A stretch of DNA of 10,604 nucleotides from an uncultured Treponema sp. GTDB lineage: Bacteria > Spirochaetota > Spirochaetia > Treponematales > Treponemataceae. The notes beneath the pieces are model-generated. The model was not told where the DNA came from and searched no databases. It saw nothing but the letters and a program-made list of their open reading frames with translations. Numbering within the stretch: the first letter of the stretch is position 1; each line of letters begins with the position of its first letter. The position numbers and the translations under genes are program-made. Positions 1-6,743 of the stretch are shown piece by piece. The DNA is taken from positions 1-10,604 of the forward strand of contig CALDID010000051.1 of the NCBI GenBank assembly GCA_937901865.1. Direction: 5' to 3'.

Positions 1-1692
1 AACAGCGAAGTTGATGTTGTGCAATCAGTTGGGCGCGTAATGAGAAAAGCTGAAGGCAAGAAATTCGGCTATATCATCATTCCTGTAGTTATTCCTGCAA
101 ATGCAGATGCGAGCGAAATACTCGACAAAAGCGATGATTTCAAGATTGTGTGGAGTGTGTTAAATGCACTCCGCGCGCACGACGACCGCTTTAATGCTAC
201 GATAAACAAGATTGAGCTGAATAAGAAAAAGCCGTCGATTATAAAAGTGGTTGGTGGCAAGGTAAGCGCAGAAAGTGCAATAAACGGAGAAAATGCACAA
301 AATGTTACGCCTATAGACGATTTGCAGCAAAAGCTATTTGAAGAGTTTGAAAAGTTGCAAGCTGTTGTTTATGCCAAAATGGTAGAAAAATGTGGCGATA
401 GGAGATATTGGGAAGACTGGGGAAAAGATGTTGGAGAGATTGCAAAGCGCAATATAGAGAGGATAAAGGCTCTTATAAAAGAAGACGGTGAGCATAAAAA
501 AAAGTTTAGAGAGTATTTAGACGGGTTGAGAAAAAATATAAATCCAGCTGTTACAGAAACGGACGCTATTGAAATGCTTGCTCAGCACATTGTTACAAAG
601 CCTGTTTTCGAGGCTCTTTTTGGAAGCAATCAGTTTACGAGCCAAAACCCAGTGTCTAAATCTCTTGACGGCATTGTACAGCTATTGGACGAAAAGACAG
701 ACAAAGACGATATAGAAAAACTTTCACGCTTTTATGAATCGGTGAAAAAGAGAGTGGAAAACATAGACAATGCAGAGGGAAAACAAAAGATAGTTGTAAA
801 ATTATATGACAGCTTTTTCCGCAATGCCTTTCCGCTCACGGTTGAAAAGCTAGGAATTGTATATACACCTGTGGAAGTGGTAGATTTTATAATTCATAGC
901 GTTGAGTGGGTGCTAAATACACAGTTTAACCGCTCACTTACTGATAAAAATGTAAACGTCATTGACCCATTCACAGGAACAGGCACGTTTATCACACGCC
1001 TTTTGCAATCTGGAATTATCAAGGATGAAGACATAGAGCGCAAATACAAAAGCGAAATTTTTGCAAATGAAATCGTATTGCTTGCCTATTACATTGCGAG
1101 CGTGAACATTGAAAACGTGTATAACACAAACAGAGAAAAGTACGAAGCGTTTAAGGGCATTTGCTTGACCGATACATTTCAGCTCTATGAATACGAAAAG
1201 ACGCTTGACGATAGCGTTTTTGCAGAGAACAGCGAAAGAGTGAACGAACAAAGAGCAAAGCCGATAACGGTTATCATGGGAAATCCGCCCTACTCCGTTG
1301 GACAAAAGAGCGCAAACGACAACGCACAAAACCAAAGCTATCCAAAGCTAGAAAGACGCATTGCAAGCACTTATGCAGCTTTATCTGAAGCCACAAACAA
1401 GAACTCTTTATACGACAGTTATATAAAAGCATTCCGTTGGGCTACAGAAAGATTGAACAGCGTGGAAAATGGCATTGTAGCATTTGTTTCAAACGGTTCT
1501 TGGCTAGACGGCAATGCACAAGACGGATTTAGAAAGACGATAGAAAAAGAGTTTTCTAAAATCTATGTGTTTAATCTAAGAGGAAATTGCAGAACAAGCG
1601 GAGAGCTGAGGAAAAAAGAAGCAGGAAATATATTCGGACTTGGAAGCAGAACGCCGATTTCTATTACTATACTGGTAAAGAGTAAGGAATGA
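1..1692 (+). CDS. Type ISP restriction-modification enzyme, helicase C-terminus plus N6-adenine methyltransferase (5' end outside window)
   Basis: The frame is open at the left edge, so the N-terminal nuclease and most of the helicase lie upstream. Numbering from the first codon of the window, residues 8-15 (QSVGRVMR) form helicase motif VI of a superfamily 2 translocase. A helical linker follows. The methyltransferase has a motif X-like YTPVEVV near 288-294, SAM-binding motif I DPFTGTG at 322-328 and catalytic motif IV NPPY at 428-431, which is diagnostic of N6-adenine (gamma-class) methyltransferases. This order, nuclease-helicase-coupler-methyltransferase, is that of Type ISP enzymes such as LlaGI and LlaBIII, which cut DNA after translocating along it and protect self DNA by adenine methylation. 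In that family the chain continues into a target-recognition domain. Here it stops right after the methyltransferase at ILVKSKE, and the missing part is encoded from 2735. The TGA stop overlaps the next gene's ATG. The motifs look intact, so a working subunit is likely. Confidence 0.9.
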   Translation, partial: NSEVDVVQSVGRVMRKAEGKKFGYIIIPVVIPANADASEILDKSDDFKIVWSVLNALRAHDDRFNATINKIELNKKKPSIIKVVGGKVSAESAINGENAQNVTPIDDLQQKLFEEFEKLQAVVYAKMVEKCGDRRYWEDWGKDVGEIAKRNIERIKALIKEDGEHKKKFREYLDGLRKNINPAVTETDAIEMLAQHIVTKPVFEALFGSNQFTSQNPVSKSLDGIVQLLDEKTDKDDIEKLSRFYESVKKRVENIDNAEGKQKIVVKLYDSFFRNAFPLTVEKLGIVYTPVEVVDFIIHSVEWVLNTQFNRSLTDKNVNVIDPFTGTGTFITRLLQSGIIKDEDIERKYKSEIFANEIVLLAYYIASVNIENVYNTNREKYEAFKGICLTDTFQLYEYEKTLDDSVFAENSERVNEQRAKPITVIMGNPPYSVGQKSANDNAQNQSYPKLERRIASTYAALSEATNKNSLYDSYIKAFRWATERLNSVENGIVAFVSNGSWLDGNAQDGFRKTIEKEFSKIYVFNLRGNCRTSGELRKKEAGNIFGLGSRTPISITILVKSKE

Positions 1693-2738
1693 AAGCGATG
1701 AGAGAAAACATAATCAGTTTTGACAAGTATTATTCAGATATTTCATCAACAATCGATAATTGCAAGAAGACTGTTCAAAAGGCTCTCAATAATGCAATGG
1801 TTATGCTATATTGGACAATCGGAGAATACCTTGTTTGCAATGTTCTTGACAATAGCAAAGCAGAATATGGGCAAAGAATAATAGAGGACTTGGCTCAAAA
1901 GTTGTCGCTGAATTACGGAAAGGGATTTGAGAAAAGTGCTTTATTCAGAATGATTAAATTTTATAGAGAATTTCCAAACTCTGAAAAAGTGGCGACACTG
2001 TCGCAACAATTAACATGGTCGCACTTTGTTGAATTATTACCTATCGAAGACGAACTAAAGCGCAATTTTTATGCTGTAATGTGCAGTAATGAAAATTGGA
2101 GTGTTCGCACCTTACGAGAGCGAAGAAAGTCGATGTTGTTTGAACGCACAGCTATTTCAAAAAAGGGGGAAGAAACGATAAAAAACGACCTTGCCCTTTT
2201 GCAAGAGCAAAATAAGATGTCAACTGATTTATTCTATCGCGACCCATATATTTTGGACTTTCTGGGCTTAAAAGATACTTATAGCGAGAAAGATTTAGAA
2301 AATGCTATTCTTTCAGAGCTAGAGCAATTTATTCTTGAAATGGGTTCTGACTTTGCATTTCTTGCACGTCAAAAGCATTTTATTCTTGACGGAAAAGATT
2401 ACTACATAGATTTGCTTTTCTATCATCGAACGCTACATCGTCTTGTTGCTATTGAGTTAAAACTAGGTGAATTTGAGCCAGAATACAAAGGTCAAGTTGA
2501 ATTGTATTTAAGATGGCTTTCAAAATATGAAAAAGCAGAAGGAGAAGAAGAGCCTATTGCGCTTATTCTTTGTGCCGAAAAATCGCAACAAACTGTAGAA
2601 TTGCTAGAACTTGACAAAGGCAATATTCGCGTAGGTCAATACCTTACAAAAATGCCTCCTAAAGAGATTTTAGAGCAAAAACTACTTGCTGCAATAAAGC
2701 ACGCAAAAGAAAATGCAGTTGGAGAACAAAGAAAATGA
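1689..2738 (+). CDS. YhcG/DUF1016-family PD-(D/E)xK nuclease inserted between the two parts of the Type ISP enzyme
   Basis: This 349-residue protein has the two-part architecture of the family. An N-terminal DUF1016 helical region (about 10-165) includes the motifs YWTIGEYL and QLTWSHFVELL. The C-terminal YhcG nuclease domain (about 175-340) carries candidate catalytic residues D241 (DYYIDLLFYH), E256 and K258 (AIELK) and Q269 (GQVELYL), all present. The length is normal, and nothing suggests decay. The ATG at 1689 overlaps the upstream TGA as ATGA; a second Met at codon 4 (1698) is an alternative start. The gene's own TGA overlaps the next ATG in the same way. Family members are often encoded within Type I restriction operons, but their exact substrate is poorly defined. 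Lying inside a Type ISP gene suggests a role tied to that enzyme, either as an accessory nuclease or as a passenger. The family call is firm; the function is inference. Confidence 0.9.
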   Translation: MKAMRENIISFDKYYSDISSTIDNCKKTVQKALNNAMVMLYWTIGEYLVCNVLDNSKAEYGQRIIEDLAQKLSLNYGKGFEKSALFRMIKFYREFPNSEKVATLSQQLTWSHFVELLPIEDELKRNFYAVMCSNENWSVRTLRERRKSMLFERTAISKKGEETIKNDLALLQEQNKMSTDLFYRDPYILDFLGLKDTYSEKDLENAILSELEQFILEMGSDFAFLARQKHFILDGKDYYIDLLFYHRTLHRLVAIELKLGEFEPEYKGQVELYLRWLSKYEKAEGEEEPIALILCAEKSQQTVELLELDKGNIRVGQYLTKMPPKEILEQKLLAAIKHAKENAVGEQRK

Positions 2739-4126
2739 GTGCACAGATATTTTACTACGACATTGGGGATTATTTGAGCAGAGAGCAAAAGCTCAAAATC
2801 ATCTCTGATTTCAAGAGTATGGCTAATTTGCCTTTTGTGAACATCACGCCAAACGAACACGGCGATTGGATAAGTCAGCGAAACGATAAATTCAGCACTT
2901 GGATTCCAATTGAAAGTGATGAAAAATTGAATCAACTCAATCAATCATGTTTTATTGCTTATTCAAATGGAATAGTATCAAGCAGAGACCAATGGGTTTA
3001 TAATTCATCAACAAATGTTTTAATTGAAAATGTTACCAAAACTATTAATTTTTATAATTCACAAGTTTCAGATTTCTTGAAAGCAAAAGAAATGAAATCT
3101 GAGTTATCAGCAGATGAATTTAAAAATAATGATTCAACAAAGATTAGCTGGAGTAGTAGTCTTGTTCCAAAACTTCAAGCTGGCAAAAAATGTACTATTG
3201 AAGAAAAAGAAGTTTATACTTCAATATATAGACCTTTTTTTAAGCAACATTATTATTTTGGAGAGATGTTCACTCATAGACGTGCATTATGGGATATTTT
3301 TATTCCAAATAAAAATATCAAAAATAAATTTATCACTTTAACAGGAAAAAGTGCAAGAGGCTTTTCAGTATTAATGACAGATACCTTTGCAGATATGGGT
3401 GTTAATAACTTTATGAATGGAGGAACGCAATGCTTCCCGCTGTATTGGTACGAAGAGATAAAAGCAGACCAAGGCTCGCTTTTCGACAGTGCAGACGGAA
3501 CGAAGTATATAAAGCACGAAGCAATCTCTGACTTTATCCTTGACCGAGCAAGAACCAAATACGGCAATAAAGTCTCAAAAGAAGATATTTTCTATTATGT
3601 TTACGGCATTTTGCACTCAAAGAGTTATCGTGAAACGTTTAGCGCAGACTTAAAGAAAATGCTGCCTCGTCTACCGCTTGTTAGCGATTATCAAAAGTTC
3701 TTTGCTTTTGCAGACGCAGGGCGAAAACTCGCAGAATTGCATTTGAACTATGAAGATATTGCTCCTTGCTCTGATGTTGTTGTTACAGGCGCAGACAAAA
3801 ACGATTTTGTTGTAACACAGATGAAGTTTGTGAAAAAAGGCGAAAAACACACGATTATCTATAACGATAAAATCACGCTGTCGAATATTCCGCAAAAGGC
3901 GTATGATTACGTCGTGAACGGCAAAAGCGCAATAGAGTGGATTATGGAGCGATACGCAATCACGACCGACAAGAAGAGCGGCATTGTGAATAATCCGAAC
4001 GATTGGGCAAAAGAACACGAAAAACCACGATATATTTTAGATTTGCTTTTGAGCATGATAAATGTATCTGTGCAGACAGTGGATATTGTGAACGCTTTGC
4101 CAGAAGTAGACTGGGATAAGGAATAA
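2735..4126 (+). CDS. Type ISP restriction-modification enzyme, separate target-recognition and C-terminal subunit
   Basis: This 463-residue protein starts at the exact point where the first frame stops in domain terms. Residues 5-20 (IFYYDIGDYLSREQKL) match the segment that normally follows the methyltransferase within a single Type ISP chain. The middle (about 50-228) is the expected DNA target-recognition region, with IYRPFFKQHYYF near its centre. TQCFPLYWYE at 231-240 and the C-terminal part (KEDIFYYVYG, LKKMLPRLPLV, LAELHLNYE) are conserved in the family. The ATG overlaps the stop of the YhcG gene (ATGA), so translation is probably coupled. Bases 2881-3420 are much more AT-rich (about 28% GC by hand count) than 3421-3780 (about 42%), which suggests that the recognition domain was exchanged. 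If the protein is stable it would act like a stand-alone HsdS-type specificity subunit. I cannot exclude that the split abolishes activity. Confidence 0.88.
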   Translation: MSAQIFYYDIGDYLSREQKLKIISDFKSMANLPFVNITPNEHGDWISQRNDKFSTWIPIESDEKLNQLNQSCFIAYSNGIVSSRDQWVYNSSTNVLIENVTKTINFYNSQVSDFLKAKEMKSELSADEFKNNDSTKISWSSSLVPKLQAGKKCTIEEKEVYTSIYRPFFKQHYYFGEMFTHRRALWDIFIPNKNIKNKFITLTGKSARGFSVLMTDTFADMGVNNFMNGGTQCFPLYWYEEIKADQGSLFDSADGTKYIKHEAISDFILDRARTKYGNKVSKEDIFYYVYGILHSKSYRETFSADLKKMLPRLPLVSDYQKFFAFADAGRKLAELHLNYEDIAPCSDVVVTGADKNDFVVTQMKFVKKGEKHTIIYNDKITLSNIPQKAYDYVVNGKSAIEWIMERYAITTDKKSGIVNNPNDWAKEHEKPRYILDLLLSMINVSVQTVDIVNALPEVDWDKE

Positions 4127-4234
4127 GATTGAAGAGCCTCCGATTAAGATATTGCATAAAATGTAATAAAATAAGATGAAAATGGAATTGTGCGATTTTA
4201 TACTTTTAATATAACAAAACACAGATTTTACACC

Positions 4235-4282
4235 TTGACAATACTCGTATTTTTATACATAGTTAATACATAAATATGCGCA
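4235..4282 (+). promoter_or_regulatory. Tandem ARG-box-like operator and likely promoter region of argR
   Basis: TTGACA at 4235-4240 is a perfect -35 hexamer, although no good -10 lies at 17 bases. Just downstream are two 18-base sites resembling the ArgR operator consensus TNTGNATWWWWATNCANA. Box 1 at 4244-4261 matches 12 of 14 specified positions, and box 2 at 4265-4282 matches 11 of 14. They are separated by exactly 3 bp, the spacing known for paired ARG boxes bound by one ArgR hexamer. Because they cover the region downstream of the -35 and end 18 bases before the argR start, they would fit autorepression. The box calls rest on my manual alignment to the E. coli-type consensus. Confidence 0.6.
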
Positions 4283-4300
4283 AAGAATAAGAGGTTGTTT

Positions 4301-4771
4301 ATGAAGGAAAGACTCACACGTCTTAAAAGCATTCGCAAGCTGATAAAAAATTACAGAATAGAAAGTCAAGAAGCTCTTTTAGGCTATTTGTTAAAAGAGG
4401 GGTATGATGTAACGCAGGCGACACTCTCTCGCGACTTAAAGCTCCTTAAAGTCGGCAAGGTTTCTGACGGACATAACGGATATGTCTACACTCTTCCTGG
4501 CGAAGAAGAGAGAAGAGAAAGCGAGCAGATTTTTGTACAGGACTTTTTGCGCGGCTATGTTTCTATTGAATATTCGGGAAATATCGTCGTGATAAAAACA
4601 TACAGCGGACACGCAAACACTGTGAGCAATGCGCTTGATTTGCTCGGTATGGAAGAGATTTTAGGCACGGTTGCAGGCGATAACTGCATTTTTGCTTGTC
4701 TAAGAGAAGGCGTTACAGGCGAGCAATTTATGAAATCTTTAAAAGCCAAAATCCCCGAACTCGAAGAATAG
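4301..4771 (+). CDS. argR: Arginine repressor ArgR
   Basis: This 156-residue protein has the normal ArgR length and both domains. The N-terminal winged helix-turn-helix (1-65) contains SQEALLGYL and the recognition-helix signature VTQATLSRDLK (37-47). The C-terminal oligomerisation and arginine-binding domain (about 82-156) contains GNIVVIKT and EILGTVAGDN. ArgR senses arginine as a hexamer and represses or activates arginine metabolism genes. I chose the ATG at 4301 because AAGAGG (4289-4294) sits 6 bases upstream; an in-frame TTG at 4295 overlaps no better signal. In the arginine-binding signature, usually GDDT, the second Asp is Asn here (D127, N128), which may alter effector binding. Two operator-like sites precede the gene, so autoregulation is likely. 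No arginine enzymes are encoded nearby, so it acts on genes elsewhere. Confidence 0.95.
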   Translation: MKERLTRLKSIRKLIKNYRIESQEALLGYLLKEGYDVTQATLSRDLKLLKVGKVSDGHNGYVYTLPGEEERRESEQIFVQDFLRGYVSIEYSGNIVVIKTYSGHANTVSNALDLLGMEEILGTVAGDNCIFACLREGVTGEQFMKSLKAKIPELEE

Positions 4772-4785
4772 GCACAGCCTTTTTT
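4770..4785 (+). terminator. Weak intrinsic terminator-like hairpin after argR
   Basis: AGGC-ACA-GCCT forms a 4-bp stem with a 3-base loop, starting in the argR stop codon and followed directly by T5, with T4780 in the stem making the T run six long. The stem is short, so it may only pause polymerase. Confidence 0.3.
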
Positions 4786-4847
4786 GTAACTACCACGGGC
4801 AGATTTGTAAGCCACAGTCGGATTTGTGAAATAAAACAATTTTGTAA
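4783..4847 (+). repeat. Degenerate ~20-bp tandem repeat with a TTTGTAA core, upstream of the pgi promoter
   Basis: TTTGTAA occurs at 4783, 4804 and 4841, with TTTGTGA at 4823, giving spacings of 21, 19 and 18 bases. The segments after copies 1 and 2 are also alike (CCACGGGCAGA and CCACAGTCGGA), so this is a worn tandem repeat rather than scattered AT-rich words. It ends about 30 bases before the pgi -35, where a regulator could bind. No known regulator site is recognised. Confidence 0.4.
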
Positions 4848-4877
4848 GATGTATACGAAAAGAGATAAATAATATTA

Positions 4878-4906
4878 TTGAAAAAAATCGCTATGTCAGC
4901 TATACT
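4878..4906 (+). promoter_or_regulatory. Sigma-70-type promoter of pgi
   Basis: TTGAAA (4878-4883) and TATACT (4901-4906) are separated by exactly 17 bases, and each is one mismatch from consensus. Transcription would start near 4913, giving a leader of about 50 bases ending in a good AAGGAG site (4949-4954). Confidence 0.7.
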
Positions 4907-4961
4907 ATTATAGAAAGAAATGGTATGATATTCTAATCTCATATTATTAAGGAGAATTTCT

Positions 4962-6545
4962 ATGGTCACATGGGAAAATCTGGACACACTTGATGCGTTC
5001 AAAAAACTCACAGCACTTAAAGACGCAGTTTCTGTAAAAGAAGAACTCTCTAGCGATGGTGCATCAGACAGAGTTTCTACTTATTCTGTTCCAATGGCAG
5101 AAGGTCTTGTGTATAATTATGCAGCAAAGCAGGTCAATGCAAAAGTGATTGCATTGCTTTCGGAGTTGTCCAGAGAGGCTCAGCTGACAGAAAAATACGC
5201 TGAAGTGTATAACGGCTCTGTAGTAAATACTGGTGAAAAGCGTCTTGTGCTTCATCACCTTACACGCGGTCAGATTGGCAAAGACGTAAACGCAGACGGC
5301 GTGAACAAGAGAGATTTCTACAAAGAGCAGACCGCAAAAATCAAGGCATTTGCAGACAAGGTTCACTCTGGCGAAATCGTGAATGCGGCTGGCGAAAAGT
5401 TTACAACAGTCGTACAGATTGGTATCGGCGGTTCAGATTTAGGTCCTCGCGCTATGTATTTGGCTTTGGAGCAGTGGGCAAAGGCTAACAATGCTTTCAA
5501 TATGGAAGCACGCTTTATTTCTAACGTAGACCCAGACGATGCGGCGGCTGTTCTTGCTTCTACTGATGTGGCTCATACGATTTTTATCCTTGTTTCAAAG
5601 AGCGGAACAACGCTTGAAACGCTCACAAACGAGAGCTTTGTAAAAGATTATCTCAAGAACAAAGGTTTGAATCCTGCAAATCACATGATTGCGGTTACAA
5701 GCGAAACAAGTCCTTTGGCGCACAACAGCGATTATCTTGCAGCGTTCTATATGGACGATTACATTGGCGGTCGATACTCTTCTACGAGTGCGGTCGGCGG
5801 CGCAGTGTTGAGCTTGGCTTTCACTCCAGAAGTGTTCCAGAAGTTCCTTGACGGAGCGGCGGCAGAAGATAAGACAGCTCTTGAAGCAGACGTTACAAAG
5901 AACGCGGCTCTTCTCGATGCACTCATCGGCGTATACGAGCGCAATGTTTTAGGCTATCCATCAACAGCAGTATTGCCGTATTCTCAAGGATTAAGCCGCT
6001 TCCCTGCACATTTGCAGCAGCTTGATATGGAGTCTAACGGAAAGAGCGTTAACCGTTTCGGCAAAGAAATCAATTATGTAACAGGACCTGTCATTTTTGG
6101 CGAGCCTGGCACAAACGGTCAGCATTCATTCTATCAGCTTTTGCATCAGGGAACGAACATTATTCCGTTGCAGTTCATTGCATTCCAAGAGAATCAGACG
6201 GGAAAAGATGTTGTTATTGAGGGTTCAACAAGCCAAAAGAAACTGTGTGCAAATGTTGCGGCTCAAATCGTGGCTTTTGCGTGCGGAAAAGATGATTCTG
6301 ACCCGAACAAAAACTTTGCAGGCGAGCGACCTTCTTCTATCATTTACGGCAAACAGCTTACTCCAGAAACACTCGGCGCGCTCCTTTCTCACTTCGAGAA
6401 TAAGGTTATGTTTCAAGGTTTCTTGTGGAATGTAAACAGCTTTGACCAAGAGGGCGTACAGCTCGGCAAGAAGCTTGCAAAGAAGGTTCTTGCACACGAC
6501 ACAGACGGCGCACTCAAAGTGTACAGCGATTTGCTGAACATCTAA
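4962..6545 (+). CDS. pgi: Glucose-6-phosphate isomerase
   Basis: Pgi interconverts glucose 6-phosphate and fructose 6-phosphate in the cytoplasm, in glycolysis and gluconeogenesis. The 527-residue protein has the expected length and all family motifs: IGIGGSDLGP (153-162), the sugar-phosphate loop SKSGTT (212-217), the signature IGGRYSSTSAVGG beginning at 268, and FGEPGTNGQHSF. The conserved active-site residues are present: R271, E357 in MESNGK, H388 in GQHSF and K503 in GVQLGK. The start is supported by AAGGAG seven bases before the ATG. The sequence strongly resembles treponemal Pgi (for example the segment around IYERNVLGY and the long run near FPAHLQQLDMESNGK). GC is higher here than in the flanking accessory genes, as expected of a long-resident core gene. 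It has its own promoter upstream and a hairpin terminator downstream, so it is probably monocistronic. Confidence 0.98.
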   Translation: MVTWENLDTLDAFKKLTALKDAVSVKEELSSDGASDRVSTYSVPMAEGLVYNYAAKQVNAKVIALLSELSREAQLTEKYAEVYNGSVVNTGEKRLVLHHLTRGQIGKDVNADGVNKRDFYKEQTAKIKAFADKVHSGEIVNAAGEKFTTVVQIGIGGSDLGPRAMYLALEQWAKANNAFNMEARFISNVDPDDAAAVLASTDVAHTIFILVSKSGTTLETLTNESFVKDYLKNKGLNPANHMIAVTSETSPLAHNSDYLAAFYMDDYIGGRYSSTSAVGGAVLSLAFTPEVFQKFLDGAAAEDKTALEADVTKNAALLDALIGVYERNVLGYPSTAVLPYSQGLSRFPAHLQQLDMESNGKSVNRFGKEINYVTGPVIFGEPGTNGQHSFYQLLHQGTNIIPLQFIAFQENQTGKDVVIEGSTSQKKLCANVAAQIVAFACGKDDSDPNKNFAGERPSSIIYGKQLTPETLGALLSHFENKVMFQGFLWNVNSFDQEGVQLGKKLAKKVLAHDTDGALKVYSDLLNI

Positions 6546-6590
6546 GGCACAGGCTTTGTTATAAAAGCATCGTGCATATATAACAATTAT

Positions 6591-6630
6591 ATGGAGCGGT
6601 ATATTTTATGCTGCTCCATTATCTTATTTA
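6591..6630 (+). terminator. Hairpin terminator after pgi
   Basis: Bases 6591-6603 pair with 6607-6619 around a TTT loop. This gives 13 pairs, of which the outer seven (ATGGAGC with GCTCCAT) are perfect and two inner ones are G-U. A T-rich but interrupted tail follows (TATCTTATTTA). It lies 45 bases after the pgi stop and probably ends the pgi transcript. A perfect TATAAT at 6629-6634 just after it could be the -10 of the next transcript, though no good -35 is visible. Confidence 0.6.
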
Positions 6631-6736
6631 TAATTACTAAAAAAATTACTAAAAACAGTGCCTCGTTGCTACCGAGTAACAGGAAAAACACTTTTCTTTA
6701 TCGTTAGGTCTTTGCAGATAAAGATTTTTATGGAGG
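6629..6736 (+). promoter_or_regulatory. Structured leader of the Gdx gene with an attenuator-like terminator; candidate guanidine riboswitch
   Basis: After a possible -10 TATAAT (6629-6634) come two hairpins. Hairpin A spans 6657-6692: AGTG pairs with CACT, CCT with AGG and GTTGCT with AGTAAC, leaving an ACCG loop, a one-base bulge (C6664) and an asymmetric A5 loop (6684-6688). Hairpin B pairs TCTTTATC (6695-6702) with GATAAAGA (6717-6724) and is followed at once by T5 (6725-6729), like an intrinsic terminator placed just before the ribosome binding site TGGAGG (6731-6736). A terminator between leader and coding start is a typical transcriptional riboswitch layout. The downstream gene is a Gdx exporter, a usual guanidine riboswitch target. 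I do not see class I, II or III consensus words. The two-hairpin, terminator-overlapping form is reminiscent of class IV (mepA motif), but I recall that only loosely. Confidence 0.5.
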
Positions 6737-6743
6737 TAAAGAA

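Noticed and set aside
934..1335. 133-codon minus-strand frame opposite the methyltransferase
   Set aside because: It is a shadow of the conserved methyltransferase motifs. It has no ribosome binding site and no recognisable domain.
1689..2738. ATGA at both ends of the nuclease gene as a transposon target-site duplication
   Set aside because: The 4-base match follows simply from start/stop overlaps. No terminal inverted repeats or transposase are present.
1687..2740. YhcG segment as an intein or in-frame insertion spliced out of a single protein
   Set aside because: The three segments are in three different frames and separated by stop codons, and the inserted part is a complete nuclease without intein splicing motifs.
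6097..6435. Open frame of 112 codons inside pgi on the same strand
   Set aside because: It lies wholly within strongly conserved pgi coding sequence and encodes an Arg/Ser/Leu-rich nonsense product.
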